Assembly: GCA_016124585.1 (NCBI GenBank) | Contig: WGNL01000039.1 | Coordinates: forward strand, 1 to 64,000 | DNA length: 64,000 nt | Origin: Bacteroidota bacterium | GTDB lineage: Bacteria; Bacteroidota; Bacteroidia; Chitinophagales; Saprospiraceae | Reading direction: 5' to 3' | Shown: positions 62,434 through 64,000 of the stretch, piece by piece | Layout: every line of letters starts with the position of its first letter | Position numbering within the stretch: the first letter of the stretch is position 1 | Notes under the pieces: generated by a model | Told to the model about the DNA's origin: nothing | The model's input: only the letters and a program-made list of their open reading frames with translations | Database searches by the model: none | Translations under genes and position numbers: made by a program

Positions 62434-63585
62434 ATGAAACGTAAAATAAGAATGGGCATGGTCGGCGGTGGTCGAGGTGCCTTCATTGGTGGGGTACACC
62501 GCATGGCTGCTGCGCTGGACGGCGAAATCGAATTGGTTTGTGGGGCTTTTAGCTCCAATGCCGAAAAATCAAGGCTCTCAGGCGAAGACCTTTGCGTGGA
62601 TCCGGCACGGACTTACGGCAGTTTTGAGGAAATGATTTTGGAAGAAAAAAAGCTGCCGGAAAGTAAGCGGATGGACTTCGTGAGCATCGTCACGCCGAAC
62701 CACATGCACTATGCCCCAGCGAAAATGGCATTGGAAAACGGCTTCCATGTAGTTTGTGATAAGCCACTTTGTTTCAACATGGAGGAGGCGCTTCACCTGC
62801 AAAAACTGGTAGAAGAAACGGGTCTCATCTTCGCATTGACGCATAACTACACCGGCTACCCAATGGTAAAACAAGCCCGTGCAATGGTGAAAAACGGCGA
62901 CATTGGGCAAGTCCGGAAAATCGTGGTGGAATACCCGCAGGGTTGGCTCACCAACAAAGTTGAGGATACTGGTAGCAAGCAAGCGGGCTGGCGCACTGAC
63001 CCGAAACAGTCAGGCATTGCTGGTGCCATGGGCGACATCGGCACCCACGCTGAGAACCTGGCCGAGTATATTTCCAGTTTGCAAATCACGGAGCTTTGCG
63101 CTGACATCAGCACTTTCGTCGAAGGCCGCCTACTCGACGACGATGGCAACGTGCTGCTCCATTTCGACAACGGAGCAAAAGGCGTACTCCATGCCAGCCA
63201 AATCTGTGCAGGGGAAGAAAACAACCTGAACATCCGCATTTACGGCACAAAAGCAGGTTTGCAATGGTTTCAAATGGAGCCTAATTCCCTCATTGTCAAA
63301 TGGTTGGATAAGCCGATGGAAATCCTACGGACAGGCGGCAGTACCCTTTATCCAGCCGCAGCGGCGCATACTCGCATTCCCGGTGGCCACCCGGAAGGCT
63401 ACCTCGAAGCCTTTGCCAGCATTTACCGAAACTTCGCCTACTGCGTGCGGGCCCGTTTGGACGGAACGGAAGTTGATCCGATTTACCAGGATTTTCCAAC
63501 CGTAGCTGATGGCGTCCGGGGCATGAAATTCATTGAAAAAGTGATTGCCAGTGGTAAGAGTGAGGCGAAATGGGTGAAGGTCTAA
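62434..63585 (+). CDS. Gfo/Idh/MocA family oxidoreductase
   Basis: 383 residues. Rossmann nucleotide site 'GMVGGGRGAFIGGVHR' (8-23), then 'SIVTPNHMHYAPAKMALENG', 'VVCDKPLCFNMEEA' (the family's C/E-K-P motif) and 'GAMGDIGTHAENLAEYI'. NAD(P)-dependent oxidation or reduction of a sugar or cyclitol is expected. With the DUF1080 gene it may form a 3-keto-sugar pathway. A large dyad precedes the RidA gene downstream. Confidence 0.93.
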   Translation: MKRKIRMGMVGGGRGAFIGGVHRMAAALDGEIELVCGAFSSNAEKSRLSGEDLCVDPARTYGSFEEMILEEKKLPESKRMDFVSIVTPNHMHYAPAKMALENGFHVVCDKPLCFNMEEALHLQKLVEETGLIFALTHNYTGYPMVKQARAMVKNGDIGQVRKIVVEYPQGWLTNKVEDTGSKQAGWRTDPKQSGIAGAMGDIGTHAENLAEYISSLQITELCADISTFVEGRLLDDDGNVLLHFDNGAKGVLHASQICAGEENNLNIRIYGTKAGLQWFQMEPNSLIVKWLDKPMEILRTGGSTLYPAAAAHTRIPGGHPEGYLEAFASIYRNFAYCVRARLDGTEVDPIYQDFPTVADGVRGMKFIEKVIASGKSEAKWVKV

Positions 63586-63591
63586 ATTGCT

Positions 63592-63648
63592 AGATTGTTG
63601 AATTGTTTCATTGTTATCTCGTACAACAATCAAACAATTCAACAATCT
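63592..63648. repeat. Perfect 17-bp dyad of ATTGTT words before the RidA gene
   Basis: AGATTGTTGAATTGTTT (63592-63608) is the exact complement of 63632-63648; inside, ATTGTT and AACAAT continue the pairing. Another decayed copy (CAACAATCAATCA) reaches the ATG at 63662. Confidence 0.9.
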
Positions 63649-63661
63649 CAACAATCAATCA

Positions 63662-64000
63662 ATGTCCAATTCAGAAAAAATAAGCACAACCAACGCCCCA
63701 AAACCCGTTGGCCTTTACCCACATGCCCGTCGGGTGGGCAACCTTCTTTTCCTTTCTGGCATTGGGCCAAGGGATGCAGAGACAGATGGGATTCCTGGGC
63801 TTACCCGCAGTGCAGCGGGTAATTTCACCGAATTCGATTTCGAGGCGCAATGCCACTCCGTTTTCAAAAACGTGCGGGCCGTGCTAGAAGCTAGTGGTGC
63901 TACTTGGGATTCGCTGGTGGATGTGACCGTTTTTCTCACCAACATGCAACGGGATTTTCACACCTACAACCGCATTTATGCTGAGTATTTTAAAGACAAC
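63662..64000 (+). CDS. RidA family protein, cut by the window edge
   Basis: 113 residues are seen before the window ends; the frame stays open. 'HARRVGNLLFLSGIGPRD', 'NVRAVLEASGATWDSLVDVTVFLTNM' and 'YNRIYAEYFK' are typical RidA blocks. The N-terminal 'PVGLYPHARRVGNLLFLSG' with the long loop before 'FDFEAQCHSVFKNVRAVL' is closer to the 2-aminomuconate deaminase branch than to RidA proper, so a role in degradation of an amino-aromatic (kynurenine) is possible. Neighbouring genes would be needed to decide. Confidence 0.85.
   Translation, partial: MSNSEKISTTNAPKPVGLYPHARRVGNLLFLSGIGPRDAETDGIPGLTRSAAGNFTEFDFEAQCHSVFKNVRAVLEASGATWDSLVDVTVFLTNMQRDFHTYNRIYAEYFKDN

Noticed and set aside
1-64000. tRNA, rRNA, IS element, prophage or known defence cassette
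   Set aside because: Gaps between genes were inspected by eye; none shows a cloverleaf pattern, transposase, integrase or restriction/toxin genes. A dedicated tRNA search was not possible here.

Overview
The window looks like chromosome of a member of the Bacteroidota, most plausibly a Saprospiria/Lewinella-type or related non-Bacteroidales lineage. Reasons: no Shine-Dalgarno-like spacing before most starts; promoters of the TTTG-N19/20-TAnnTTTG/TTCG type (before prc, recQ and hppA); a gliding-motility lipoprotein gene (gldH); proteins ending in type IX secretion sorting-like tails; and the bacteroidete habit of lipoproteins with a Cys soon after a short signal. The genus is an inference; no rRNA or tRNA gene was seen. 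About 47 complete genes and one gene cut by the right edge are supported. Almost all are core or household genes, densely packed, with no phage, IS element, CRISPR array or toxin/defence cassette that I can recognise.

Layout. 1-600: gene-free, with nested inverted repeats. 601-5800: two divergent secreted beta-propeller proteins (Asp-box and delta-60 types). 5800-8170: an AT-rich islet with two unknown membrane proteins. 8171-16431 (minus strand): malate:quinone oxidoreductase, small secreted proteins, a GreA-like protein, an aldehyde dehydrogenase and a MacB-type permease. 16.6-19.3 kb (plus): upp, an outer-membrane protein, a PaaE-like reductase. 19.5-22.2 kb (minus): two polyprenyl-sugar type glycosyltransferases. 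22.3-28.8 kb (plus): PBP1A and dnaE. 28.9-32.2 kb (minus): an RRM protein, a beta-CASP nuclease, a lipoprotein. 32.5-38.6 kb (plus): recQ-aroQ-hldD and hppA. 38.8-43.7 kb (minus): a VWA lipoprotein, a class IV aminotransferase, gldH, alkB and an HD phosphohydrolase. 44-53.3 kb (mostly plus): prc, a GCS2-CBS fusion, a papain-like protease, a bifunctional nuclease and pccB. 53.3-59.4 kb: rpoN, yjbQ, lysE-type, UPF0145, smpB, and convergent glyA-scpA. 59.7-64 kb (plus): a metallophosphatase, then DUF1080, Gfo/Idh oxidoreductase and RidA genes that look like a sugar/keto-intermediate catabolic cluster.

The most unusual signal is not a gene. At about a dozen places, mostly between genes and often touching a start codon, there are short words of 7-8 bases repeated with small variations (GGATTGAA, GTGGGCA, CCAATCA, GGTGAAT, ATTGTT and so on), usually arranged as two long inverted arms. 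The two arms of one copy at 19362-19527 are identical except for one extra 7-base unit, which indicates unit gain or loss. The same type of repeat also lies in frame inside four proteins (HldD, an ArnT-like transferase, a lipoprotein, the tail of ScpA). This looks like a dispersed, self-similar repeat class that spreads or expands in this genome; I know of no formal description of it.
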